Assembly (NCBI RefSeq): GCF_018613935.1 | Contig: NZ_JAGGPF010000008.1 | Location: 119,924 to 183,923, forward strand | Source of the DNA: Agromyces sp. ISL-38 | GTDB lineage: Bacteria; Actinomycetota; Actinomycetes; Actinomycetales; Microbacteriaceae | Length of the DNA stretch: 64,000 nucleotides | Direction of reading: 5' to 3' | Shown here: piece by piece, positions 1 to 7,242 of the stretch | Position numbering within the stretch: the first letter of the stretch is position 1 | How the letters are laid out: the number at the start of each line of letters is the position of its first letter | The notes under the pieces: generated by a model | Database searches by the model: none | What the model saw: only the letters and a program-made list of their open reading frames with translations | Told to the model about the DNA's origin: nothing | Program-made: the position numbers and the translations under genes

Positions 1-78
1 CGGTTCGTGCTCGCGATGGAGCACGGCGAAGGGGGCGGGATCGCTCGAGGCGAGGAGGGAGCCGAGCAGGCGCGTCAT
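1..78 (-). CDS. Anthranilate-synthase-type chorismate-binding enzyme, N-terminus only
   Basis: Only the first 26 codons are inside the window; the gene runs off the left edge. The visible protein starts MTRLLGSLLASSDPAPFAVL, and a GGAGATTCCC ribosome site lies directly before the ATG. The DPAPFAVLHRE stretch resembles the N-terminus of fused TrpE-TrpG (PhzE-like) anthranilate synthases of actinobacteria, as I recall them. The upstream context supports this: a 13-residue peptide with adjacent Trp codons (172-213) and a terminator hairpin (125-146) form a classical Trp attenuator. The product would convert chorismate plus glutamine to anthranilate. The family call rests on a short fragment plus context; aminodeoxychorismate synthase is the main alternative. 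Confidence 0.5.
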   Translation of the reverse strand, partial: MTRLLGSLLASSDPAPFAVLHREHEP

Positions 79-124
79 GGGAATCTCCGGTCAGGCCCGG
101 GACGGGCCGCCCGCACAACGCGAA

Positions 125-146
125 ACGACCGCCCTCGGGCGGTCGT
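125..146 (-). terminator. Attenuator-type hairpin of the Trp leader
   Basis: A perfect 10-bp stem (ACGACCGCCC pairing with GGGCGGTCGT) with a 2-nt loop lies between the Trp leader peptide and the chorismate-enzyme start. On the minus strand it is followed by a weak TTCGCGTT tract rather than a strong U-run. A second short hairpin, CCGCC/GGCGG at about 168-182, overlaps the tandem Trp codons and could be the competing pause/antiterminator arm. The pairing is seen; the switching is inferred. Confidence 0.5.
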
Positions 147-171
147 CATACGTCGAAACGTGTGGATCCGC

Positions 172-213
172 CTAGGAGGCGGGCCACCAGCTCTGGTTCG
201 ACGCGGTCAGCAT
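172..213 (-). CDS. trpL: Trp leader peptide (attenuation)
   Basis: A 13-codon reading frame encodes MLTASNQSWWPAS and stops just before a terminator-like hairpin and the downstream anthranilate-synthase-type gene. The SNQSWW core resembles actinobacterial Trp leader peptides, which carry two or three adjacent Trp codons and make the ribosome stall when charged tRNA-Trp is scarce. No good Shine-Dalgarno site is present. A TAGAGT hexamer on the minus strand ends 7 nt before the ATG, so the leader message may itself be leaderless. The peptide is a regulatory device, not a functional product. Confidence 0.65.
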   Translation of the reverse strand: MLTASNQSWWPAS

Positions 214-287
214 GAAGAGCACTCTAAGGCATAGCGGGCTGCGGCGCATCCGCGGCCCCGGCGGTCGTGTCAGCAGTTGCCGCCGGC

Positions 288-558
288 TCAGTTCGCGATG
301 ACGTCGCGGAGCGCCGGCTCGAGATCCGGCCAGCGGAACGCGTACCCGGCCTTCTCCAGTCGTTCGGGCAGCACCCAGCGGCTCTTCAACACGAGCTCGG
401 GCTCGGTGCGAAGCGCCCACATCGCGGGCTCGAGCATCCACCGGAAGGCCGGGAGGCCGATGCGTCACCGTGTACCCCTCGTCGCGGAGGTGTTCGGCGA
501 GGCGACGCCCGAGGAATCCCGACCAACCGGCCACCACTGCTCGCCGCGCGTTCGTCAC
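288..558 (-). pseudogene. TIGR01777-type NAD-dependent epimerase, remnant with central deletion
   Basis: The first ~33 codons from the ATG at 558 encode a Rossmann start (VVAGWSGFLGRRLAEHLRDE) typical of TIGR01777/YfcH epimerases. The reading frame then shifts near 465. In another minus frame, 288 to about 460, lies a good C-terminus of the same family ([20 protein letters not shown], then [16 protein letters not shown] and TGA). Intact members have about 300 residues, so roughly 200 central codons are missing and the two ends are joined out of frame. An in-frame read-through (to the stop at 172) gives no sensible protein. This looks like a deletion remnant of a dispensable gene; an assembly error is the alternative. 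Confidence 0.75.
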
Positions 559-589
559 CTCTCCACCCTAGGAGCGCGGGATGCGCCGG

Positions 590-630
590 GACGCCAGGCA
601 GACGGCACGCCCGGACGCCAGGCAGACGGC
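590..630. repeat. Two copies of a 17-bp direct repeat
   Basis: The word GACGCCAGGCAGACGGC occurs at 590-606 and again at 614-630, between the broken epimerase and the methyltransferase gene. No larger structure is attached to it. It may be replication slippage debris. Confidence 0.6.
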
Positions 631-650
631 TCGCGCCGATCACGCCCCGA

Positions 651-656
651 TACGAT
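651..656 (+). promoter_or_regulatory. -10 element of a leaderless promoter
   Basis: TACGAT lies exactly 6 nt before the ATG at 663, with no Shine-Dalgarno site between. This is the geometry expected when transcription starts at the start codon. No clear -35 is visible. Confidence 0.5.
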
Positions 657-662
657 GCAGGC

Positions 663-1457
663 ATGCCCCCCGTGACTGATACCCGCATCGAGGCGGCGGT
701 CGTGCGCCGCTTGCGTGCGGCCGGTTGCGTGTTCGCCGAGGACGAGGCACGGCTGCTGCTCGAGGCGAGCGAGGGTGCGGGTGCAGCGGATGCCGCGGCC
801 GAGCTCGAACGGCTCGTCAGGCGGCGAGTCGCGGGCGAACCGCTCGAGCAGCTCGTGGGCTGGGCGGAGTTCGCCGGCCTGCGCATCCACGTGGAGCCCG
901 GCGTGTTCGTGCCCCGCCGGCGCACCGAGTTCCTCGCCGCCGAGGCCGGTCGGCTCGCGTCCGAGGTCGCGGCGCGTTCGGGAGGACTTCCTGTCGTCGT
1001 CGACCTGTGCTGCGGCACCGGGGCCATCGGTGCGGCGATCGCGGATGCCGCCAGCCCGATCGAACTCGTCGCCGCCGACCTCGACCCTGCCGCCGTCCGA
1101 GCGGCTCGCCGCAACCTCGAGCCGCGAGGCGGGCTCGTCGTGGAAGGTGATCTCTTCGATCCGCTGCCCGAGCGGCTCCGCGGGCGGGTCGACGTGCTCG
1201 CCGTCAACGCGCCCTACGTGCCGAGCGACGATCATGAAGCGCGTCTGGCGCTCGACGGGGGAGGCGACGGCCTCGACGTGCATCGCCGCGTCGCGGCATC
1301 CGCGGGCCTGTGGCTCGCCCCCGGGGGTCACCTGCTGATCGAGACGAGCGAGGAACAAGCGCCGGTGACCGCAGCGATCGTGCGCGCGGGCGGCCTCGAG
1401 GAGCGGATCGTTCGTTCGGAGGAAACCGACTCGACGGTCGTCATCGGGCGGTTGTGA
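663..1457 (+). CDS. HemK/PrmC-like protein-(glutamine-N5) methyltransferase homologue
   Basis: This 264-residue protein has the SAM-binding loop VDLCCGTGAIG (about residues 113-123) and the motif NAPYVP at 182-187. In PrmC, which methylates release-factor glutamines, that motif is NPPY. The N-terminal helical domain and a PGVFVPRRRTE stretch also match the family. The NAPY variant is typical of the PrmC-related group TIGR03704, whose substrate is unknown, so true PrmC function should not be assumed. A TACGAT -10 exactly 6 nt before the ATG suggests a leaderless message; a GTG three codons further in is an alternative start. The gene stands alone and converges on the phosphoribosyltransferase. 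Confidence 0.85.
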   Translation: MPPVTDTRIEAAVVRRLRAAGCVFAEDEARLLLEASEGAGAADAAAELERLVRRRVAGEPLEQLVGWAEFAGLRIHVEPGVFVPRRRTEFLAAEAGRLASEVAARSGGLPVVVDLCCGTGAIGAAIADAASPIELVAADLDPAAVRAARRNLEPRGGLVVEGDLFDPLPERLRGRVDVLAVNAPYVPSDDHEARLALDGGGDGLDVHRRVAASAGLWLAPGGHLLIETSEEQAPVTAAIVRAGGLEERIVRSEETDSTVVIGRL

Positions 1458-1514
1458 TCCGGCCTGCAGGCCACGAGCGCACTCTTCGGAACCACGGGCG
1501 CGGGCGCCGTCAGC

Positions 1515-2168
1515 TCATTCGGTGGATCGCGACGCCTCGAGCAGGTTGGTCACCTCGTCATCGGTCGTCTGGCGGAAGTCGACGTAGTGCATGCCGACGG
1601 CCATGAACCCGCGGGGCGCCGAGAGGCACACTACTTCGTCGACCTCGGGCAGTGCGGCCAGTTCGTCGAGGCTGTCCGGCGCGCCGACCGGGGTCGCCAC
1701 GATGATGTGCGCGGCGCCCTGCGCATGCGCCACGGCGCAGGCGACCTTCGCGGTCGCTCCCGTTGCGATCCCGTCGTCGACGATGATCGCCGTGCGCCCT
1801 TCGAGGTCGATCGGGCCCGCACCGCCGCGGAATCGTGCGACCCGCGACTCGAGCTCGGCGCGCTCGCGTTGTTCGATGGAGGCGAGCTGGGCGGAGGTGA
1901 CCCGTCCATGGTCGACGATGTCGTCGTTCAGCACACGCGCCTCACGCTCGCCGATCGCCCCCATCGCGACCTCGGGCTGGCCCGGCACGCCGAGCTTGCG
2001 CACGACGAGCACGTCGAGCGGTGCTCCGAGTTCGCGGGCGACCTCGGCTGCCACGGGAACGCCGCCGCGCGGAAGCCCGAGTACAACCACCGGCCCCTCG
2101 AACTCGCGATCGGCGAGCGCCGCTGCGAGGCGACGACCGGCTTCGATTCGGTTGCTGAAGTGTTCCAT
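1515..2168 (-). CDS. Phosphoribosyltransferase-domain protein
   Basis: The 217-residue protein is a PRTase-fold enzyme. The PRPP-binding loop AIIVDDGIATGATA lies at 127-140, and an early GLPRGGVPVA stretch (about 31-40) is typical of the stand-alone 'putative phosphoribosyltransferase' family found in actinobacteria, often next to dienelactone hydrolases or erythromycin esterases. The substrate is unknown. The frame stays open upstream to 2246, but homologues begin with the MEHFSNRIEAG-like helix, so the ATG at 2168 is chosen; neither start has a good ribosome site. Confidence 0.8.
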   Translation of the reverse strand: MEHFSNRIEAGRRLAAALADREFEGPVVVLGLPRGGVPVAAEVARELGAPLDVLVVRKLGVPGQPEVAMGAIGEREARVLNDDIVDHGRVTSAQLASIEQRERAELESRVARFRGGAGPIDLEGRTAIIVDDGIATGATAKVACAVAHAQGAAHIIVATPVGAPDSLDELAALPEVDEVVCLSAPRGFMAVGMHYVDFRQTTDDEVTNLLEASRSTE

Positions 2169-2410
2169 GAGTCCGCTGCTGTTCCGGATCAGTTCATGTT
2201 TGCACGCGGGCGAATGGGCCATCACCCCCCTTGACATGCCTGCCAAACGACCACCGGCATAGCGCGCGGCATCCGCATCGTCAAGCCCTTGTTGCCCCTT
2301 CGGCCTCGACTTAGCGTCGAAGGCACGAGCTTCGCGATTCCGTCGAACGACGCAACGACATCAAGGACACCTGCGCGACGAATAGGGGGTCTCGCAGGGT
2401 TGGGGAACGT

Positions 2411-2436
2411 GGCCGGGCGACAGGGGGTCGCCCGGC
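2411..2436. terminator. GC-rich hairpin, terminator-like
   Basis: GGCCGGGCGAC pairs with GTCGCCCGGCC around a 4-nt loop, followed on the plus strand by a pyrimidine-rich tract. No gene ends here on the plus strand, so it may end an untranslated RNA or act in the leader of the next gene. Confidence 0.4.
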
Positions 2437-2482
2437 CTCGTCTGTTCCCCTGAGCGAAGTTCGCTTCTCTGGTTCCGTCGCC

Positions 2483-2488
2483 TACACT
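2483..2488 (+). promoter_or_regulatory. -10 element for the vWA gene
   Basis: TACACT lies about 50 nt before the GTG start at 2539, with a hairpin and an AAGGA ribosome site in between. The -35 is weak. Confidence 0.4.
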
Positions 2489-2538
2489 GTTCAAATCCTT
2501 CCCCCGAAAGGGGGACCCGTTCACAAGGATTCGGCGGC

Positions 2539-4281
2539 GTGATGCCCGCTGGGCTTGGAGTGTCCGTGGGGCGTCACAGTATCTCGGCCGCCGCGAAGCG
2601 GCCGGGTCGAAGACTCGTGCTTTCGATCATCGCGGCGCTCGCCGTCGTCGGAATCGTCGGATCCGGTGTCTTCCTCTGGGTCGGCGGATACCTCAGCCCA
2701 CTGTTCGCCGCGGCCGACATGGGTTGCACCGATCCCGAACAGCTCGTCATCGTGGCCGACCCATCGATCGCGCCCGCGCTCGCCGGCATCGCGAAGGACT
2801 TCGACGCCGCCTCCGAGGAGTGCGTCGCCACCAAGGTGAAGTCGCAGGACTCGGCCGACACTGCTGCGGTACTCGCTTCCGGCAACTCGAAGGCCGATGC
2901 CTGGGTGCCCGAGTCGAGCGTCTGGCTCGACCGCATGGCGGCCACTGCGACCTCGCTCGGGCAGAGCGCTCCCGACGTCGACGTGCGCGAGTCCATCGCG
3001 AGCACGCCCGTCGTGTTCGCGGCCGCCGCCACCAAGGCCACCGATCTCGCGACCGAGCCGGTGACGTGGACTCGTGTGCTAGGCGGCACCCTGCCCACGA
3101 TCCTGCCCGACCCCGAGGCATCCGCCGCGAGCCTTGCCGGCCTGCTCGCGCTGCGCGGGCATTCCTCTCCTGACGATCCGCGCCAGTTCGCGGGAGCCAT
3201 GATCGAGCTCGGCAAGTCGATTCCCGCGTCGACGAGCGCCGCATTCGGAGCACTCGGCGCGACCGAGCAACCCGCCGTGGTGATCACGACCGAAGCCCAG
3301 GTCGCCGCCTACAACCTCCGCGACCCGGCCGAGCCGCTCGTGGCCGCGTACCCGGTCGACGGCACGGTCGCCCTCGACTACCCACTCGTGTTCCTCGCGA
3401 GTGCTTCGAGCGGAGATGATGCGGCGGGAGGTGGCTCGGCCGACACTGCGGATGCGGGCGTCGCGTCGCACTCGGAGCTGCTCGGGGCCTTCGAAGCCGC
3501 CATACGCGAATCCGGCGCCGAGCTCGCCACGGCCGGATTCCGTGCCCCCGACGGCAGCGGTTCGCTCGAGATCGCGGGCGTCGGTGCGGAGGCGCCCACC
3601 GCCGAGCAAGCGCTCGACGCCCCTGCGCAGCTCGAGATCCTTCGGGCCTGGGGTGTGCTCACGCTGCGCTCCCGCATGCTCGCCGTCATCGACGTCTCGG
3701 GCTCGATGGAGGAGCCCGCCGAGAACGGCCTGCGCCGCATCGACATCTTCCAGCAGGCAGCGGTCGGGGCGATGGGGAAGTTCTCCGGCGAAGTGGAGAT
3801 GGGCGTGTGGGTCTTCTCGACCGCTCGGAACGGCGACCTCGACTACGAGGACCTCTCGCCCATCGCGCCACTCGCGGATGCCGCGCATATGCAGGAGATC
3901 GCGGGCATCATCCAATCACTGCCCGCTCGCCTCGGTGGTGCGACCGGGCTCTACGACACGACGCTCGCCGCTGTGCAGCGCGTGCGCGAGGCGTATGACC
4001 CCGAGAAGGTGAACTCGGTGCTGCTCATCACCGACGGCAAGAACGAGGATGAGAACGGCATCGATCTCGACACCCTGCTCGCCGAGCTCGCGAAGATCGA
4101 CGACCCGACGAAGCCGGTGCCGGTCATCATGATCGGCTTCGGACCCGACACCGACCTCGCCGCGATGCAGCGCATCGCACAGGCGACGAAGGGTGCGGCG
4201 TACTCGGCATCCAAGCCCGAAGACCTCGGCATCGTGCTCGTCGACGCACTCTCGCAGCGCGCCTGCCGGCCGAACTGCTGA
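2539..4281 (+). CDS. Membrane-anchored substrate-binding-like / von Willebrand factor A chimera
   Basis: The 580-residue protein has a short cytoplasmic head, one membrane segment (about 26-49) and a large external part. Residues ~60-370 look like a periplasmic binding-protein fold (the region around LVIVADPSIAPALAGIAKDF resembles molybdate/sulfate-type binders). A vWA domain follows with an intact metal site: DVSGS at 385-389, Thr469 in GGATGLYDT and Asp499 in ITDGKN. Actinobacterial proteins of this layout are annotated only as vWA or substrate-binding proteins. The role is unknown; ligand-dependent adhesion or signalling at the cell surface is an inference. The GTG at 2539 follows AAGGA by 10 nt; a later GTG near 2568, preceded by GGAG, is also plausible. 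Confidence 0.8.
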   Translation: MMPAGLGVSVGRHSISAAAKRPGRRLVLSIIAALAVVGIVGSGVFLWVGGYLSPLFAAADMGCTDPEQLVIVADPSIAPALAGIAKDFDAASEECVATKVKSQDSADTAAVLASGNSKADAWVPESSVWLDRMAATATSLGQSAPDVDVRESIASTPVVFAAAATKATDLATEPVTWTRVLGGTLPTILPDPEASAASLAGLLALRGHSSPDDPRQFAGAMIELGKSIPASTSAAFGALGATEQPAVVITTEAQVAAYNLRDPAEPLVAAYPVDGTVALDYPLVFLASASSGDDAAGGGSADTADAGVASHSELLGAFEAAIRESGAELATAGFRAPDGSGSLEIAGVGAEAPTAEQALDAPAQLEILRAWGVLTLRSRMLAVIDVSGSMEEPAENGLRRIDIFQQAAVGAMGKFSGEVEMGVWVFSTARNGDLDYEDLSPIAPLADAAHMQEIAGIIQSLPARLGGATGLYDTTLAAVQRVREAYDPEKVNSVLLITDGKNEDENGIDLDTLLAELAKIDDPTKPVPVIMIGFGPDTDLAAMQRIAQATKGAAYSASKPEDLGIVLVDALSQRACRPNC

Positions 4282-4285
4282 TCAC

Positions 4286-4323
4286 ATGACGAAGGGCCCG
4301 GCGTGAGCCGAGCCCTTCGTCAT
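4286..4323. terminator. Bidirectional terminator between convergent genes
   Basis: ATGACGAAGGGC pairs perfectly with GCCCTTCGTCAT across a 14-nt loop, between the ends of the vWA gene and the MFS gene. It can serve both strands. Confidence 0.75.
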
Positions 4324-4336
4324 GTCGCTGGATGCG

Positions 4337-5803
4337 TCAGTGCGCCGCTGGCGCACCCTGCATCATGTCGGCCGGCTTGCGCACGAAGAATGCGCCGACG
4401 ATCGCCGTGATCGAGAGGATAGCGCCCACGAGGAATGCGGCGCGGATGCCGGCGGCCTCCGAAATCTCGGACGACACGCCCGTGGCCGCGACGGTTGCCG
4501 TGATCGCCGCCATCACCGTGATGAACAGCGCAGTGCCTGCCGCTCCGGCGACCTGCTGCACGGTGCCGACGATCGCCGAGCCGTGCGAGTACAGCCGCGG
4601 CTCGACTGACCCCAGCGCCGAGGTGAAGAGCGGCGTGAACATGAACGCGAGGCCGGCCGACAGCACGACGTGCGTTATGAGCAGCATCCACGGCGGCGAC
4701 TGCTCGGTGACCATCGTGAGCGACCACAGCACCGCGCTCACCGCGATGCTGCCGGGCACGATGAGTGGAGTCGGTCCGAAGCGGTCGAACAGGCGGCCGA
4801 CCGTCGGACCGAGGAGCCCCATGGTGAGGCCACCGGGGAGGAGCATCAGCCCTGTGACGATGGGCTCGAGATGGAGCACATTCTGCATGTAGATCGGAAG
4901 CAGGATGATGGTTCCGAAGAGCGCCGCCATCATCACCGTCATGAGGGCGACGGAGACGGCGAAGTTCGTCGAGCGGAACGTGCGCAGATCGAGCAACGCA
5001 CGGTCGGCGCGCTGGAGTGCGCGCTGGCGCAGGATGAACGCGGCGATGCCGATCGCGCCGATCGCGAGCGCGATCCACATCGGGGCCGAGCCGTTCGAGG
5101 TGCCGCTCACCTCGCCACCGACGAGGCTCAGGCCGTAGATGATGCCGCCGAAGCCGAAGGCCGAGAGCACGACCGAGAACACGTCGATCGGGATCACGCG
5201 CGGTTCGCTCACGTTCTCGACCCGGCGGATGCCGATGACGAGCATGACGAGCGCGATGGGCAGCACCAGCCAGAACATGAACCGCCACGAGAGGGAGTTG
5301 AGGATCAGGCCCGAGATCGTGGGCCCGATCGCGGGCGCGACCGAGATCACGATCGTGACGCGGCCCATGAGCCGGCCCCGATCACTCGGTGCCACGAGGG
5401 TCATGAGGGTGGTCATGAGGAGAGGCATCATGATGGCGGTGCCGCTCGCCTGCACGACGCGAGCGAGGAGGAGCACCTCGAAGCCCGGCGCGAGGGCGGC
5501 GATGAGGGTTCCGGCCGAGAACAGGCTCATGGCGGTGATGAAGATCGGTCTCGTCGCGAAGCGCTGCAGCAGGAAGCCCGTGATCGGGATCACGACGGCC
5601 ATCGTGAGCATGAACGCGGTGGTGAGCCATTGCGCGGCAGAGATCGTGATCTCGAGGTCGTCGACGAGATGGGGGATCGCGACGCCCATGATCGTCTCGT
5701 TGAGGATGACGACGAAGGAGGCGGCGAGCAGCAGCCAGATCACGCGATTGTTGCGAGCACCGTGCAGTGCTTCGGCGTCGGAGTGTTCGTGGAATTCAGG
5801 CAT
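4337..5803 (-). CDS. DHA2-family MFS drug exporter
   Basis: The 488-residue hydrophobic protein has the layout of 14-helix proton antiporters of the EmrB/LmrB (DHA2) family. It shows a first helix followed by LNETIMGVAIPHL, the LQRFATRPIF loop, and the motif-C-like stretch APAIGPTISGLIL near the fifth helix. Such proteins export drugs and other amphipathic compounds. The frame is open upstream to 5956, but the extra residues look non-coding; the ATG at 5803 (MPEFHEHSD) is chosen although its ribosome site is weak. A TTG near 5875 is an alternative. No regulator gene is adjacent, but a palindrome lies upstream at 5894-5911. Confidence 0.85.
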   Translation of the reverse strand: MPEFHEHSDAEALHGARNNRVIWLLLAASFVVILNETIMGVAIPHLVDDLEITISAAQWLTTAFMLTMAVVIPITGFLLQRFATRPIFITAMSLFSAGTLIAALAPGFEVLLLARVVQASGTAIMMPLLMTTLMTLVAPSDRGRLMGRVTIVISVAPAIGPTISGLILNSLSWRFMFWLVLPIALVMLVIGIRRVENVSEPRVIPIDVFSVVLSAFGFGGIIYGLSLVGGEVSGTSNGSAPMWIALAIGAIGIAAFILRQRALQRADRALLDLRTFRSTNFAVSVALMTVMMAALFGTIILLPIYMQNVLHLEPIVTGLMLLPGGLTMGLLGPTVGRLFDRFGPTPLIVPGSIAVSAVLWSLTMVTEQSPPWMLLITHVVLSAGLAFMFTPLFTSALGSVEPRLYSHGSAIVGTVQQVAGAAGTALFITVMAAITATVAATGVSSEISEAAGIRAAFLVGAILSITAIVGAFFVRKPADMMQGAPAAH

Positions 5804-5893
5804 GGACGAACCGCCGACCGCTGCTGGAGCGATATCGGCGGCGTCGAGTTCAGAAGCGGCGCGTTCGGTCAAGGAAAAGCATCCAATCAATGA

Positions 5894-5911
5894 CGGCGCA
5901 GAGCTGCGCCG
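5894..5911. promoter_or_regulatory. 18-bp palindrome upstream of the MFS exporter
   Basis: CGGCGCAG-AG-CTGCGCCG is a perfect inverted repeat about 90 bp before the exporter start. It could be a repressor site or a transcript hairpin. The rest of the gap 5804-6016 shows nothing else clear. Confidence 0.35.
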
Positions 5912-6016
5912 GGGAAAAGCGTCGAATACTGGGTCAACCCGCGCAGGATGATGCACTATTCCCGGATTCCGAGAAGGATCGGAACGTATGGAATCGTCTG
6001 CGCGAGGCGGTGAGGT

Positions 6017-6100
6017 CTACGGCGCGGGCGCCGGGCCATCGATGGGCGGCGCCCCAGGGGCGCGCTCGTCGTCGGCGGGGATCGGTGTGGGATCGCTCAT
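6017..6100 (-). CDS. Possible 27-residue peptide coupled to the cysteine desulfurase gene
   Basis: The ATG at 6100 overlaps the TGA of the cysteine desulfurase gene as ATGA, the same junction used by the other genes of this operon. The frame encodes 27 residues rich in Pro, Asp and Ala and then stops. No family is recognised. The junction suggests translational coupling, but so short a frame in GC-rich DNA may be chance. Confidence 0.3.
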   Translation of the reverse strand: MSDPTPIPADDERAPGAPPIDGPAPAP

Positions 6101-7242
6101 GTCGTGACGATACCGCGCACCGCCGACACTGCTCGGGTGACGGATGTCGCGGCATCCGCGATCTCGATCTCGGTCGTCTCTGCGCCGAGCGTGAACCGCA
6201 CCGCCGTTTGGGCGAGCTCGCCGGGGATGCCGATCGCGGTGAGCACGTGCGAGGGCTCGTCGCTGCCCGCCGCGCAGGCCGAGCCACTCGAGCAGATCAC
6301 GCCGTCGCGCTCGAGCTCGAGGAGCACCGCCTCGCCGCTCGTGCCGGGGAAGACGAATGAGACGGTACCGGGAAGGCGATGCATCGGGTCGCCCGTGAGC
6401 CGGGCGCCCGGAACCGAGGAGGTCACGGCCGCGGCGAGTGCGGCGCCGAGCGCAGCGACACGTGGAGCGGCATCCGCTCGCTCCTCCTCGGCAAGCCGCA
6501 GCGCGGTGGCGAACGCGACGGCGCCTGCCACGTTCTCAGTGCCCGATCGTCGCCCGCGCTCCTGGCCGCCGCCGTGCAGCACGGGTTCGAGCGGTACACG
6601 GCCGCGCACGATGAGGGCGCCCGTGCCCTTCGGGGCGCCGACCTTGTGCCCGGCCAGTGAGAGCGCGTCGACGCCGAGATCGTCGAGCGAGAGCGGCAGC
6701 CAGCCCGCCGCTTGCACCGCGTCGGTGTGCATGAGCGCACCGGCCGCGTGCGCGATGGCCGCGAGCTCGGCGATCGGCTGCACCGTGCCGATCTCGTTGT
6801 TCGCGAGCTGGATGGAGACGAGCGCCGTATCGGCGCGGATGACGCGGGCGAGCGCCTCGGGACGCACGACCCCGCCTTCGTCGACGTCGACCTCGCTGAC
6901 CTCGAAGCCGTGCACGCGGGCGAGATAGGAGGCGGACTCGAGCACCGCCTCGTGCTCGATGGGCGAGATCACGAGATGCCGTCCGCGAGGGTTCGCGAGC
7001 GCGAGCCCCTTCACCGCGAGATTGTCGGCTTCGGTGCCGCCGCTCGTGAAGACGACGTCGCCCGGTCGGCATCCGATGACGGCCGCGACGTCGGCCCTCG
7101 CGGCCGCGAGCGCTCGGGCCGCAACGTCGCCGAGTCCGTGCCGGCTCGACGGATTGCCGAACGCGCCCGAGAGGTAGGGCCACATCGCCTCGAGCACCTC
7201 TTGGCGCGCGGGCGTGGTGGCGGCGTGGTCGAGGAAGATCAT
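6097..7242 (-). CDS. Cysteine desulfurase, NifS/IscS-like, of the NAD operon
   Basis: The 381-residue class V PLP enzyme takes sulfur from cysteine for iron-sulfur cluster assembly. The start FLDHAATTP, the HxxE stretch SPIEHEAVLES, the PLP lysine in SLAGHKVGAPKG (Lys200) and the catalytic-loop cysteine in SSGSACAAGS (Cys323) are all present. Its ATG overlaps the nadC stop as ATGA, so it is the last full gene of nrtR-nadA-nadB-nadC. NadA needs a [4Fe-4S] cluster, which explains the company; desulfurases tied to nad operons are known in other bacteria. It probably serves NadA, though general sulfur supply cannot be excluded. Confidence 0.93.
   Translation of the reverse strand: MIFLDHAATTPARQEVLEAMWPYLSGAFGNPSSRHGLGDVAARALAAARADVAAVIGCRPGDVVFTSGGTEADNLAVKGLALANPRGRHLVISPIEHEAVLESASYLARVHGFEVSEVDVDEGGVVRPEALARVIRADTALVSIQLANNEIGTVQPIAELAAIAHAAGALMHTDAVQAAGWLPLSLDDLGVDALSLAGHKVGAPKGTGALIVRGRVPLEPVLHGGGQERGRRSGTENVAGAVAFATALRLAEEERADAAPRVAALGAALAAAVTSSVPGARLTGDPMHRLPGTVSFVFPGTSGEAVLLELERDGVICSSGSACAAGSDEPSHVLTAIGIPGELAQTAVRFTLGAETTEIEIADAATSVTRAVSAVRGIVTT

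Larger units (their letters stand above)
2169..2538. other. Intergenic region with two hairpins and a promoter
   Basis: This 370-bp gap separates divergent genes. It holds a strong GC hairpin at 2411-2436, a TACACT -10 at 2483-2488, and a CCCCC-GAAA-GGGGG tetraloop hairpin at 2501-2514 just before the vWA gene, which would lie in its 5' leader. An open minus-strand frame at 2222-2524 has no family features and was not called. Confidence 0.5.

Noticed and set aside
172..558. Single 128-codon protein over the epimerase remnant
   Set aside because: After the first ~33 residues the frame leaves the family sequence, which continues in another frame; the rest is out-of-frame translation and the end is the separate Trp leader peptide.
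2222..2524. 100-codon minus-strand frame in the gap before the vWA gene
   Set aside because: No ribosome site, no recognisable features, and it runs over two hairpins and the promoter of the vWA gene.
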